Positions 14,345 to 23,083 of a DNA stretch of 34,355 bases are shown one piece after another (the first letter of the stretch is position 1; every line of letters starts with the position of its first letter). Location of the stretch: contig CAMSTW010000038.1 of NCBI GenBank assembly GCA_947063855.1, positions 1 to 34,355 of the forward strand, given 5' to 3'. The notes under the pieces were generated by a model. The model worked only from the letters and a program-made list of their open reading frames with translations. It was not told the origin of the DNA and made no database searches. Source of the stretch: an uncultured Dorea sp. Its GTDB lineage: Bacteria > Bacillota > Clostridia > Lachnospirales > Lachnospiraceae. The position numbers and the translations under genes were made by a program.

Positions 14345-17300
14345 ATGCAGAAACTTGTGAGAGATTATTTGAACGAATTAAACAAGAAGCAGAAGAAACG
14401 GAGAAAAGCCGGTATAGCCGCAGTGATGCTGGTGGTTCTGGTGGTCGGCGCGGTTATGGGAACGTTGACACAGTACGGCGTGGCTATGACAGGGGATGCG
14501 AAATGCGGATTGGAAGAGCATCAGCACAGCGAGGCCTGTTATACCCGGGAATTGATCTGCGGTCTGGAAGAGAGCGAAGGGCATACGCATACGGACGCCT
14601 GCCGCTATCCGGCGGAACTGGTATGCGGCCTTGAAGAGTCGGCCGGCGAGGACGGAACCGAAGGGCATACGCACAGTGACGCCTGCTACGCGGCGCCGGA
14701 AGGATGGGCGTGCGGCGTAGAAGAGAGTGAAGGGCATATCCATACGGACGACTGCTACAGCAGCCGGCTCTCATGCGATATCGAAGAGCATACGCACAGT
14801 GACGCCTGCTACGGCGATCCGGATAATGACCCGAACGCAGATGTTGAGAACGCCGATGTCTGGAACGCACAGTATGCGGATGCGGAGTGGACGGACAGCT
14901 GGGGAGACAATCTGGCGGCAGCGGCGAGAGTACAGCTTGGATACAGGGAAAGCGAGAAGAATTATACAGAGGCGGAGGACGGAAGCCATAAGGGCTACAC
15001 CCGCTACGGACAGTTTGTAAATGACGTATACAGAGATTACTGGGACACCGCATTCGTAAACTTCTGCGTTTACTATGCGGGGCTGACAGATACCAATCTC
15101 TTTCCTAATGAAATGAACGGAGCCAGATCAGAGCGTTACCCGGAAGGATTGACGGATGCGGCGAAGTGGCAGGAAGAGTTTCTGAAGATCAACGAGCAGA
15201 ATGAGAAGGCTCTCGCCTGTCTTGCTGAGGCGGCGGGTTACGAGCCGAAAGCCGGAGACCTGGTCTTCTTTGAGAAGGATAAGGCGGACGGAAGCCAAGA
15301 GAAAGAGAACCGGATGGGAGTCGTTTCTTCCTATAATAATGAGAACGGCGAACTCAAAGTGATCGAGGGTGACAGCGACGGCGAAGTAAAGGAGAATACA
15401 TACCAGACAGGTGATGCGGATTCTCACATTGTAAGATATTTAGATATCACGGCGCTTGAGAATGGTTATAAGACTGGATGGGCTGATGCGGAGGAGAACC
15501 AGACAGAGGAGCCAGTGGAGACAGAAGACGGGAACCAGTCGGAGATACCAGTGAAAACAGAAGACGGGAGTCAGACAGAGACGCCAACGCAGACAGAAGA
15601 CGGGAGCCAGACAGAGACGCCAACGCAGACAGAACAAGAAATTGTAGAAATGCCCACAGAATATACAGAATGCCTGACAGTAGCGGATTTGGATGAACTG
15701 AAAGAGCAGGATGCGGGTTCGGCGACAGAGAATCTGCCGGGGAATGACTTGGAGACAGAAGGTGAAAAAGAGACCGATATAGAAGATGATAAAGTGGAAA
15801 ACGGCAATTGGAGTTTTGACGCTTATTATGTGAACCAGGACGACAACTACGATATCGTAAAGACCTCCAACTTCAACCTGAAATATCAGATGGAGTTCCA
15901 CACAAGCAAAAATTTCAAGGCAAATGAGATTGCTATCCGGGTAAAGAAAGACTTACTGAGTAAAAGAGATAAAACCCCGATATCCCCGGATCAGGTCGCT
16001 GTGCCTCAGGTACAGATATCAGAGACAGAAACAGAGGAAGGAACCGTAACGACGGAAGTTCCGATACGGAGCAGTCATATGCCGTTTAACTACCGTGTCA
16101 AAGTAATAGACGGCACGGAGTACCTGGAGTTCTTTAACTATGAAGAAATAAAGGCAGGAACCAACGTTGCCTGGCAGATACTTTATAAAAATCTGAAGAT
16201 CATGGAGATTGAAGACGAGACAAAGTGGGAGTTGAAACCGGAAATCATATTCTGGCCGTTGAATGGAGATACGCAGGAGCCGGTCTACGATGCAGAAAAT
16301 CCGGAGGTAAAAAAATCCGTAACCCCGCTGAAAGGGGAGATTGACTCTTCCGTAAAAATGACCAGCGTGACGAAAAGAGAGTACTATGAAAACGGTAAGC
16401 AGTACACACCCGAATTATATACGGCTTCTCAGGTGAGGGCGTATACAGAAAAACTCAGCGAGACAAGTGAAAATGAATTCTTCCCGGAAGGTGAACTGAA
16501 CAAAGAGTATTACTATACAGTGTGGGAAGTGACTACAAAGGGAACGGCGACCCAGCCATGGAAACTGCAGGTTGAGGAGACACCTGGCTTTGAAGGGAAA
16601 ATAGTAGGCTATAAGGATAACCACAATGCATTGAGGGGCTATGATGATCCAATAGACGCAGGGGCAGCGCTTACATCAGGGGTAGCAATTGCTAAAAACG
16701 AGAAGAGTTCCTGGTCCAGCCGATTCTATGTGGTAGTGGCTTATCCGAAGGAAGGTCAGAATATAACACCGGGAACGACAAAGGTTGATAATGAAATCAA
16801 GATAACTGCAATTCCCTGTGATGGGAAAGATCAGCCGGAGGAGAAAACATCCCGCGCAGAATATATCTATAAAGATTTTACATGGATATATCCTTCTGAT
16901 GCAATCGGCGTCAGGAAAAAGACCGATGACGAGAAGGAAGATTTTGCAGGCTGGCTGGAGGTTTACAGCAGGGCGAAAGAAGCAGGCAGTGATTACGGTG
17001 ATATCCCCTTTACCAGTCGGGGCAAGTTCCGAGGATATGAACAGACACATATTACTACAGGAGAAGAGTTAGGACAGTATAAAAAGGACACATACTACAA
17101 GCTTATAACGGCGGACGATATCATGTATGCCGTGAAAGATGGCGAGTATTCCATGCTGGACGCAGAGGACTATTACTATTCCAGTGTGGAAATCACCCAG
17201 AGAGACACGGGGTACGACATCTGGGAGGATGCGGACACTGTGCCGGAAGAGAACGGCGACCTGAATGCTCAGGATTTAATTGTCTATGCCCAGTTCGGAG

Positions 17301-20300
17301 GTACGGGTGAGAATAAAGATGAGTGGGTAGAGGTTGGCAGAGTACCGTGGAATTCTGAAGGCGTTATACAGTATTCATTTACTCCCGACCAGATTGCCAG
17401 ACAGCCCTACCGGGTGAAGGCAGAACATGTCTCTACCAACTATCTTACAACATGTGAGATTCGTGTAAAGGTGCGCATGAAACATGATTCGCCCGTTATG
17501 GATAAGTTAATGAGGGATTATGAGAAAGGCAAGCAGTTTGCCCTGACCTTTGAAGATCTTTCCGGCGTAATCGGCCAGGTTAAGGGAAAGGACGGAACAT
17601 ATAGCCTGGTTGAGACTGATAAGAGGGTGGATGACACTGGTAACTATAACTATGAGGGACGAGATGACCTCCTTGAGAAAACACGGCGGCTGTATAAAGA
17701 ATTAGCGGAAGCTGATTCCAGTGATAAGAAGGACTTCCCAATGTACCGTGACAATGCCCTCCAGACTGTGAAAGGGCTGGAGGCTCATGCAGAGTCCAAT
17801 AAGAAATTGACCAGCCTTACAAATGACGTGGGCAACAGGCGCGGGCAGGTGGTCTACAGCCTGACGGCGCAGGACGGATATGACATATACAGTGAGCAGG
17901 CAGTAACAGAGTTGAAACGCCAGGGCATGGAGTCTCCGGGACGGCAGAATGTGGTATTTTACGATCTCCTCCCGGAAGGAATGACCTTTGACCCGTCCTA
18001 CGCAGTGACGGCAGGGCGCATTACGAACTTTGACAAGAAGAAAAACTATGCGAAGCAGCCGGGATTGTGGGATGACGCCCAGGTGACGGTTACCTGGGAG
18101 ACCGTAGACAACTACAGAGGAACCAGCCGGATGATGGTGATCTTCCATATCGCTTACGAGGGGCAGGACGCGGCCGTATACAGCAATAAATACTGGGCAG
18201 AAGGCTGGGGCGTAAGTTTCCGGGCCTACTATGACTGGGGTGATACCGAACTGGTTCAAAAGGGCACCAACATCAGCGCATTTATGCCGGATACAAGTGA
18301 TCCTAAATATGGTGATTCCAAGTACCCATTGTGCGGCACGGCTGATGAGGTGGCCAAGGACGACGGCATTATTGTTCCAAATACAGATAGTGAGTTTGAA
18401 GAAATATACAGCGATTTCGGAAAAGATATTGATGAGAATCCCAATAATAATAATATTCGAAATGTTTTGTACGCGCAGAACAGCGAAAGTGAAGATATCG
18501 CACTGAATTTCCAGTCCAGTATCACAAAGCAGGTGCGCGCAGACGCGGATGAATATTCCTCCTACCGCGCAAGCGCGGTTGTAGAAGAGAATGGTTTCTA
18601 TACCTATGATATCAGGGTGAGCACAGGCTCCGGCTCTAGCAGCAAGCTGAGCGATCTTATCATATACGATCATTTGGAGAATGCGGCAGGCGACAGAGGC
18701 ACGGATGACAGGGATCCCAATAATGGATTTGAAAACGCAAATTGGCAAGGAACGCTTGAGTCCGTTACCACAAGCGGCCTTGAGAAACTGGGAGTCAAGC
18801 CAGTTGTATATTACAGTGAGAAACGCGATGCAGTAATGCCACAAGCGAAGGATTTAAAGAATGCCGATGGAACTTTGATGAGTCTGGATGAGTACAGAGG
18901 TAGCGATGATACACAGGTCTGGTATTCGAAAGAAGACTTCTTGAATAAGACCGGCTCCGACAATAAGGAATTTTCCTTGGCTGACGCTAAGTCTATAGCA
19001 GTAGATTTGAGGAAAATGACGGATGGAACGTCTTTTGTCCTTGCCGAAGAAAGTTCCGTATCTTTCCGGGTTAAGATGAAGGCGCCGGAAATCGGAACAG
19101 AGGGACAGGATGGATATGCATATAACTGTCCGGCGTATGCTTCAACAGTAGGAAGCGGAACAGCAGCCATGGACAATGACATCCGATTTGGAGATTCTAC
19201 AAAGGTGTCCAGAAAGAAGGCGGCCGGTCTGGAAGTGATCAAGAAATTTGGTTCTGAGGTGCCGGATTCTGTAAAGGATACCACGTTCGAGTTCATTCTT
19301 ACAGATAAGCGGCAGAAGGATCCTAAACCTTTCAGCTATCAGGTATATAAGCTTTACAGAAAGGATGCCGATGGTAATTGGAAGGAACAGCAGGGGCAGT
19401 ACGCGACAGACGGCGACGGACTGCTGACGCTCCGGGCAGATGAAAAGGCTGAATTTGAAAAGGTAGCAGATCTCCAGAATATTGAGGTAAAAGAGAAAGA
19501 AAATATATTCTGGAAGTCCGAGACGGAGGATCAATCTGCGGATGAGACAGAGGGTAATCGTGTCGTAACGGTAACAAATGCATACCGCCCGGTACTCTAT
19601 GTAAGGAAACAGCTGGAGGGTGTTCCTCAGGAACTGCGAAGCGCCCCTGATTGGGAATCATCGTATCCGTTTACATTCCAGGTACAGGCGGAGCTGGAGG
19701 GCGATTCTGCCACACCGGCGGAGCGTGATTTCTACTATGTGAAAGAGGTGCGCACAGACGGCGGAGTTCCAAGGATTGATACATCCAAAGGAAAGAATGG
19801 GAAGGGAACGCTTGAGGAGGACGGTACATTTACAATCTATCAGGGTGATATTATTGCTTTGTTCCCGGGAGACGCCGGAACCAAGTATGAAGTAAAGGAA
19901 GTAAGCAATCCAGCTACAGACAATGACTGGATCTGCCGCAAAGACACAGTGTCAGGAACACTCCCGGTGAAAGGCGCCAGCGCGGTAATCCAGAACTTCT
20001 ACAGATGGAAAGAGCTGTATTTGACAAAATTGATCACCCATATGAGTGGATCGTGTAATGAAGAATTTACTTTCCAGATTCAGAAAGTGGTGGAAAAAGA
20101 CGGAACAAAAGTAGTGGTAAATCTGACTCAGGCGGAAATAAATGAACTGGAGCTTGCGACAGGAACAAGGCGGCGGGGCGAATTCTGGGAGGATACGGAT
20201 CCATCCGATTATTTCCCGTCGACCAATATGCCGATGATGGAATACAGGCAGGATGGTACGGAGGAGAATACTGTTTCCCGGTTGCTTCCGTTCGCAACAG

Positions 20301-21160
20301 TAGGGGATGCGATGGTCACGCCTGGTAATATTGCAGGAAAAGCTACAACAGGCAATGTTTCGATAGACGCAGAAGGGAAGTTCAGTTTCCAATACCGCAT
20401 GAACAGGGTGCTTCGTATCAAAAATCTGGAAGCAGGGACGACCTATCGTATCACAGAGCTGCCCAGGGACGGCAGTCTCTATCTTCCGGTAGAAAGTTCC
20501 GTGGAAGTGACCATGCCGTTTTATGGAGACGATAAAGAAGTGTCCATTACGAACGACTATCAGATGCGTCCGCTGAAGATTACCAAGACTGTAGTCAGCA
20601 GTGAAGGCCAGATTGAGGATCACACAGAATTTACTATGAAAGTTCTGGTAAATAACGAGCCGTTAAAAGGTAAGCAGTATGTGATTCTTGACAGCAATAA
20701 TAATGCAGCCAGTGAGATTTACACCATCAGTGACGACGGAACAGTCAGGCTGAAGGATGGCCAGACAGTATTTATAATAGATGCAGGAAGGCTGGGGGAT
20801 ACGTTTGAAGTTACCGAAGAGGCAACAGAGGGATACCTTCAGATTGCCCCGGCAGGTTCCGCAGAAGGAACATTTGCAGGCGAGGGTCCGGAAGCGGCGT
20901 TTATCAATGCAAAACAAAGTGACGGCAGTAAAAACCTGTATATCAGCAAAATCTATGAGAATGGGACGCCATATGGCGGAACCTTTGGACCTGCGGCAAT
21001 AGTAAACGGATATATAGATCAATTGAAGGAGAACAATAAAAGCGATGCTGACGGATCAGAACCTCAAGATGGTGTAGGTAAAGGTTCCGTCGAAGTGACA
21101 CTGACCATAGTGGGAGGTGTTTTCAGGACCAGCAGATGTTACGGTAATAAACCAGCTTGA
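14345..21160 (+). CDS. Giant surface adhesin, N-terminal part (frameshifted)
   Basis: This 2271-residue frame has a basic N-terminus and one hydrophobic segment (residues 23-40) acting as signal or anchor. Residues 54-156 carry five Cys/His repeats, each with the motif H-x-H-x3-C. Residues about 180-370 resemble a CHAP/NlpC-like domain with GDLVFF, but D234 and R323 occupy the expected catalytic Cys and His positions. Residues 393-428 are three 12-residue T-E-D-G-x-Q linkers. The remainder is a long chain of beta-rich adhesin and DUF5979/Cna B-like modules (for example LEVIKKFGSE, LYVRKQLEGV, LKITKTVVSS). AGGAAGGTG precedes the ATG. The frame ends in a non-homologous tail after an apparent +1 shift near 21120. 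The real product is probably about 2,890 residues, ending at 23024. It is probably the pilus tip or a giant cell-surface adhesin. Confidence 0.85.
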   Translation: MQKLVRDYLNELNKKQKKRRKAGIAAVMLVVLVVGAVMGTLTQYGVAMTGDAKCGLEEHQHSEACYTRELICGLEESEGHTHTDACRYPAELVCGLEESAGEDGTEGHTHSDACYAAPEGWACGVEESEGHIHTDDCYSSRLSCDIEEHTHSDACYGDPDNDPNADVENADVWNAQYADAEWTDSWGDNLAAAARVQLGYRESEKNYTEAEDGSHKGYTRYGQFVNDVYRDYWDTAFVNFCVYYAGLTDTNLFPNEMNGARSERYPEGLTDAAKWQEEFLKINEQNEKALACLAEAAGYEPKAGDLVFFEKDKADGSQEKENRMGVVSSYNNENGELKVIEGDSDGEVKENTYQTGDADSHIVRYLDITALENGYKTGWADAEENQTEEPVETEDGNQSEIPVKTEDGSQTETPTQTEDGSQTETPTQTEQEIVEMPTEYTECLTVADLDELKEQDAGSATENLPGNDLETEGEKETDIEDDKVENGNWSFDAYYVNQDDNYDIVKTSNFNLKYQMEFHTSKNFKANEIAIRVKKDLLSKRDKTPISPDQVAVPQVQISETETEEGTVTTEVPIRSSHMPFNYRVKVIDGTEYLEFFNYEEIKAGTNVAWQILYKNLKIMEIEDETKWELKPEIIFWPLNGDTQEPVYDAENPEVKKSVTPLKGEIDSSVKMTSVTKREYYENGKQYTPELYTASQVRAYTEKLSETSENEFFPEGELNKEYYYTVWEVTTKGTATQPWKLQVEETPGFEGKIVGYKDNHNALRGYDDPIDAGAALTSGVAIAKNEKSSWSSRFYVVVAYPKEGQNITPGTTKVDNEIKITAIPCDGKDQPEEKTSRAEYIYKDFTWIYPSDAIGVRKKTDDEKEDFAGWLEVYSRAKEAGSDYGDIPFTSRGKFRGYEQTHITTGEELGQYKKDTYYKLITADDIMYAVKDGEYSMLDAEDYYYSSVEITQRDTGYDIWEDADTVPEENGDLNAQDLIVYAQFGGTGENKDEWVEVGRVPWNSEGVIQYSFTPDQIARQPYRVKAEHVSTNYLTTCEIRVKVRMKHDSPVMDKLMRDYEKGKQFALTFEDLSGVIGQVKGKDGTYSLVETDKRVDDTGNYNYEGRDDLLEKTRRLYKELAEADSSDKKDFPMYRDNALQTVKGLEAHAESNKKLTSLTNDVGNRRGQVVYSLTAQDGYDIYSEQAVTELKRQGMESPGRQNVVFYDLLPEGMTFDPSYAVTAGRITNFDKKKNYAKQPGLWDDAQVTVTWETVDNYRGTSRMMVIFHIAYEGQDAAVYSNKYWAEGWGVSFRAYYDWGDTELVQKGTNISAFMPDTSDPKYGDSKYPLCGTADEVAKDDGIIVPNTDSEFEEIYSDFGKDIDENPNNNNIRNVLYAQNSESEDIALNFQSSITKQVRADADEYSSYRASAVVEENGFYTYDIRVSTGSGSSSKLSDLIIYDHLENAAGDRGTDDRDPNNGFENANWQGTLESVTTSGLEKLGVKPVVYYSEKRDAVMPQAKDLKNADGTLMSLDEYRGSDDTQVWYSKEDFLNKTGSDNKEFSLADAKSIAVDLRKMTDGTSFVLAEESSVSFRVKMKAPEIGTEGQDGYAYNCPAYASTVGSGTAAMDNDIRFGDSTKVSRKKAAGLEVIKKFGSEVPDSVKDTTFEFILTDKRQKDPKPFSYQVYKLYRKDADGNWKEQQGQYATDGDGLLTLRADEKAEFEKVADLQNIEVKEKENIFWKSETEDQSADETEGNRVVTVTNAYRPVLYVRKQLEGVPQELRSAPDWESSYPFTFQVQAELEGDSATPAERDFYYVKEVRTDGGVPRIDTSKGKNGKGTLEEDGTFTIYQGDIIALFPGDAGTKYEVKEVSNPATDNDWICRKDTVSGTLPVKGASAVIQNFYRWKELYLTKLITHMSGSCNEEFTFQIQKVVEKDGTKVVVNLTQAEINELELATGTRRRGEFWEDTDPSDYFPSTNMPMMEYRQDGTEENTVSRLLPFATVGDAMVTPGNIAGKATTGNVSIDAEGKFSFQYRMNRVLRIKNLEAGTTYRITELPRDGSLYLPVESSVEVTMPFYGDDKEVSITNDYQMRPLKITKTVVSSEGQIEDHTEFTMKVLVNNEPLKGKQYVILDSNNNAASEIYTISDDGTVRLKDGQTVFIIDAGRLGDTFEVTEEATEGYLQIAPAGSAEGTFAGEGPEAAFINAKQSDGSKNLYISKIYENGTPYGGTFGPAAIVNGYIDQLKENNKSDADGSEPQDGVGKGSVEVTLTIVGGVFRTSRCYGNKPA
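14504..14812 (+). repeat. Five Cys/His repeats within the giant adhesin
   Basis: The encoded repeats contain C54...H59-x-H61-x3-C65, C72...H80/H82...C86, C94...H108/H110...C114, C123...H131/H133...C137 and C144...H149/H151...C155. A typical unit reads CGLEESEGHTHTDAC. Each repeat therefore offers two Cys and two His, suitable for binding a metal ion. Confidence 0.9.
15521..15628 (+). repeat. Three tandem 36-bp units encoding a Thr/Glu-rich linker
   Basis: The units begin at 15521, 15557 and 15593, each starting ACAGAAGACGGGA. Units 2 and 3 are almost identical and encode TEDGSQTETPTQ. A partial unit precedes them. The repeat can expand or contract in frame. Confidence 0.9.
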
Positions 21161-23024
21161 TTCAACTGTGAGTAAAAAGACATGGAGTGGTTCCACATTC
21201 CAACTGGATCCTTGGAGCATGGTAATCGTACCGGTTCAAGGGGACGGTGATGTCAGTTACACCTTGGCGGAATCAGGAGAGGATCAGCACAGGATTGTAA
21301 GCTATCGCTATAATGAGGAAGACAAATGGCTGGAAATCAGCCAGGCGGATCCGAAAAATGACAGGCCGGTAACAGGAACGGTGAAAGACAACCCAATTGC
21401 GGTGATCACAAACCAGATAAAGAGTGTCAACGGCAGCAAGGTGGCGAAGCAGATGACAGAAAAATCATCCCCTGTATCGGAAGGTGCGGAGCTTGTATGG
21501 CGTGTGGAAGAGTATAACGGAACCGCATGGGTAGCGGCAGAAGATGTATCCTATATTACTTTGGATGGAGAATGGCAGGATGATAAAAAATCTATGAGTG
21601 AGCTGGCGCCTACCTGTGACCGAATATTGAAAACAGGTCCAGACGGCAGGATCGTATTGACAAAAGGCAAAAATAACAGGTGGCCTATAGTATATTTTGA
21701 TATTGATGTAGGTGTTGGCAGTTACGATTCCTATATGGGAGCGTATAGAGTTGTGGAGGTGATAGAAGAGTCCGATGAAGCATGGGGAATGCTGAAAGGA
21801 TACATTGAATTCAATGGAGAATTGATGCGGCCAAATGGTATTAGTAAGAGTGAATTTAATGATTTTGTCAATTCAAATGAAATCGCTCCTATAGAAATCG
21901 CGAAAGAGATGGCGGAAACTTCGGACGCGACCTTTACAATGATTCTAAAGCAGGTGCTTTCCCTTAAGAGGGGAACGGATCTGGAGGATATACAGGAAGA
22001 AGATATCACAGCATCCGAAGGAAGGGCAGGAATCCCTTATACGGTTTATGATACATCCACCGGAGAAGTGGTCGGATATAAAGAAACCGGGAAGAATGGG
22101 GAGATTCAACTAAAAGCCGGGCAGTTCGCAAGGCTGAATCTGTCCAATACACTGTGGACGGTGTCTGAGGAGGTTGGCCATACTTACAAGCTGACAGATC
22201 TGACCCCGGAAAGCACACAGAAGATGAAGAGACTAAATCCGAATCTGATGCTGATAAACTGCCAGAATCCTGTGAAGTATACAGTGACATATATGTGGGG
22301 TCTGTCTGAAAATGAAAATGATAAGGTGTATATGACATACCAATGCAAAGAGGGAACGAGAACGCCGATTCCTGCCGATCCAAAGAGAGAAGGATATGAC
22401 TTTATGGGATGGGCTCCGGCTGTAGCGGAAAAAGTAACAGATAATATTACTTATATGGCTACATGGCAGAAAGAAAAAGTATATACCGTTGTTTATAATG
22501 ATGGTGTGCCTGGTTCTCCGGTTGTTTTTCCAGATGCAGGTCACGAAGGTATGAAGATAGGAGATTCCGTGCCGCTATATTCAGATAGACTGAGCAGAGA
22601 TGGCTATATTTTTGCAGGATGGTATCCAAGTATGGACGGCAATAGTGTAGAAGGATACTGGGATGGAAGTTCGGCAAGGACTTTGACGAAGGAAGATGCT
22701 AATAGAGCTAAATCTGAGGATGGCCAGTGGAAGATATACTATTATGCACGTTGGGTGAAGAAAGGGAGTAAAGTTTCCTATCATACTAACGTAGGTGAAG
22801 GCGAGATAGTCAAGTCATTGGGTGTCGCACACGTGTACGGGAAACACACAGTTCAAAATGGACAATATGGCAATACGGGTGAACAAGTAGCAACTCCAGA
22901 AACACTGCTAGGATGGTCCACAAAACCGGGAGGCACTACGGAAGGGGATGTAGAGTACAAGATAGGAGAGACATACTTCTTCGGTGAGAATACAGATCTC
23001 TATCCAGTGGTGAAGCAGCAGTAA
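21117..23024 (+). CDS. Giant surface adhesin, C-terminal part (after frameshift)
   Basis: This frame, open from 21117, encodes about 635 residues that continue the adhesin chain in the +1 frame relative to the upstream gene. Its GTG has no properly spaced ribosome site, there is no signal peptide, and the next ATG is at 21219, so it is not an independent gene. It contains further beta-rich modules, an isopeptide-type module (GRAGIPYTVYDTSTGEVVG), then InlB B-repeat/Flg_new-like modules (TPIPADPKREGYDFMGWAP, LSRDGYIFAGWYPS). It ends YPVVKQQ without LPxTG, membrane segment or basic tail, so the combined protein lacks a sortase signal. Joining at the TTTT run 21120-21123 restores one product. 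Confidence 0.75.
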   Translation: MFSGPADVTVINQLDSTVSKKTWSGSTFQLDPWSMVIVPVQGDGDVSYTLAESGEDQHRIVSYRYNEEDKWLEISQADPKNDRPVTGTVKDNPIAVITNQIKSVNGSKVAKQMTEKSSPVSEGAELVWRVEEYNGTAWVAAEDVSYITLDGEWQDDKKSMSELAPTCDRILKTGPDGRIVLTKGKNNRWPIVYFDIDVGVGSYDSYMGAYRVVEVIEESDEAWGMLKGYIEFNGELMRPNGISKSEFNDFVNSNEIAPIEIAKEMAETSDATFTMILKQVLSLKRGTDLEDIQEEDITASEGRAGIPYTVYDTSTGEVVGYKETGKNGEIQLKAGQFARLNLSNTLWTVSEEVGHTYKLTDLTPESTQKMKRLNPNLMLINCQNPVKYTVTYMWGLSENENDKVYMTYQCKEGTRTPIPADPKREGYDFMGWAPAVAEKVTDNITYMATWQKEKVYTVVYNDGVPGSPVVFPDAGHEGMKIGDSVPLYSDRLSRDGYIFAGWYPSMDGNSVEGYWDGSSARTLTKEDANRAKSEDGQWKIYYYARWVKKGSKVSYHTNVGEGEIVKSLGVAHVYGKHTVQNGQYGNTGEQVATPETLLGWSTKPGGTTEGDVEYKIGETYFFGENTDLYPVVKQQ

Positions 23025-23034
23025 CAGATGAAAG

Positions 23035-23083
23035 AAAGGAGGATTGCCCCTCTCTTTAACCTGAGAGGGGCTGCAAGATAATT
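23035..23083 (+). promoter_or_regulatory. Hairpin between a perfect Shine-Dalgarno and the start codon
   Basis: AAAGGAGG (23035-23042) is 41 bases from the ATG at 23084. Between them a perfect 9-bp hairpin (GCCCCTCTC 23046-23054, GAGAGGGGC 23063-23071, 8-base loop) could fold away and shorten the effective distance to about 15 bases. There is no T run, so it is not a classical terminator. Confidence 0.6.
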
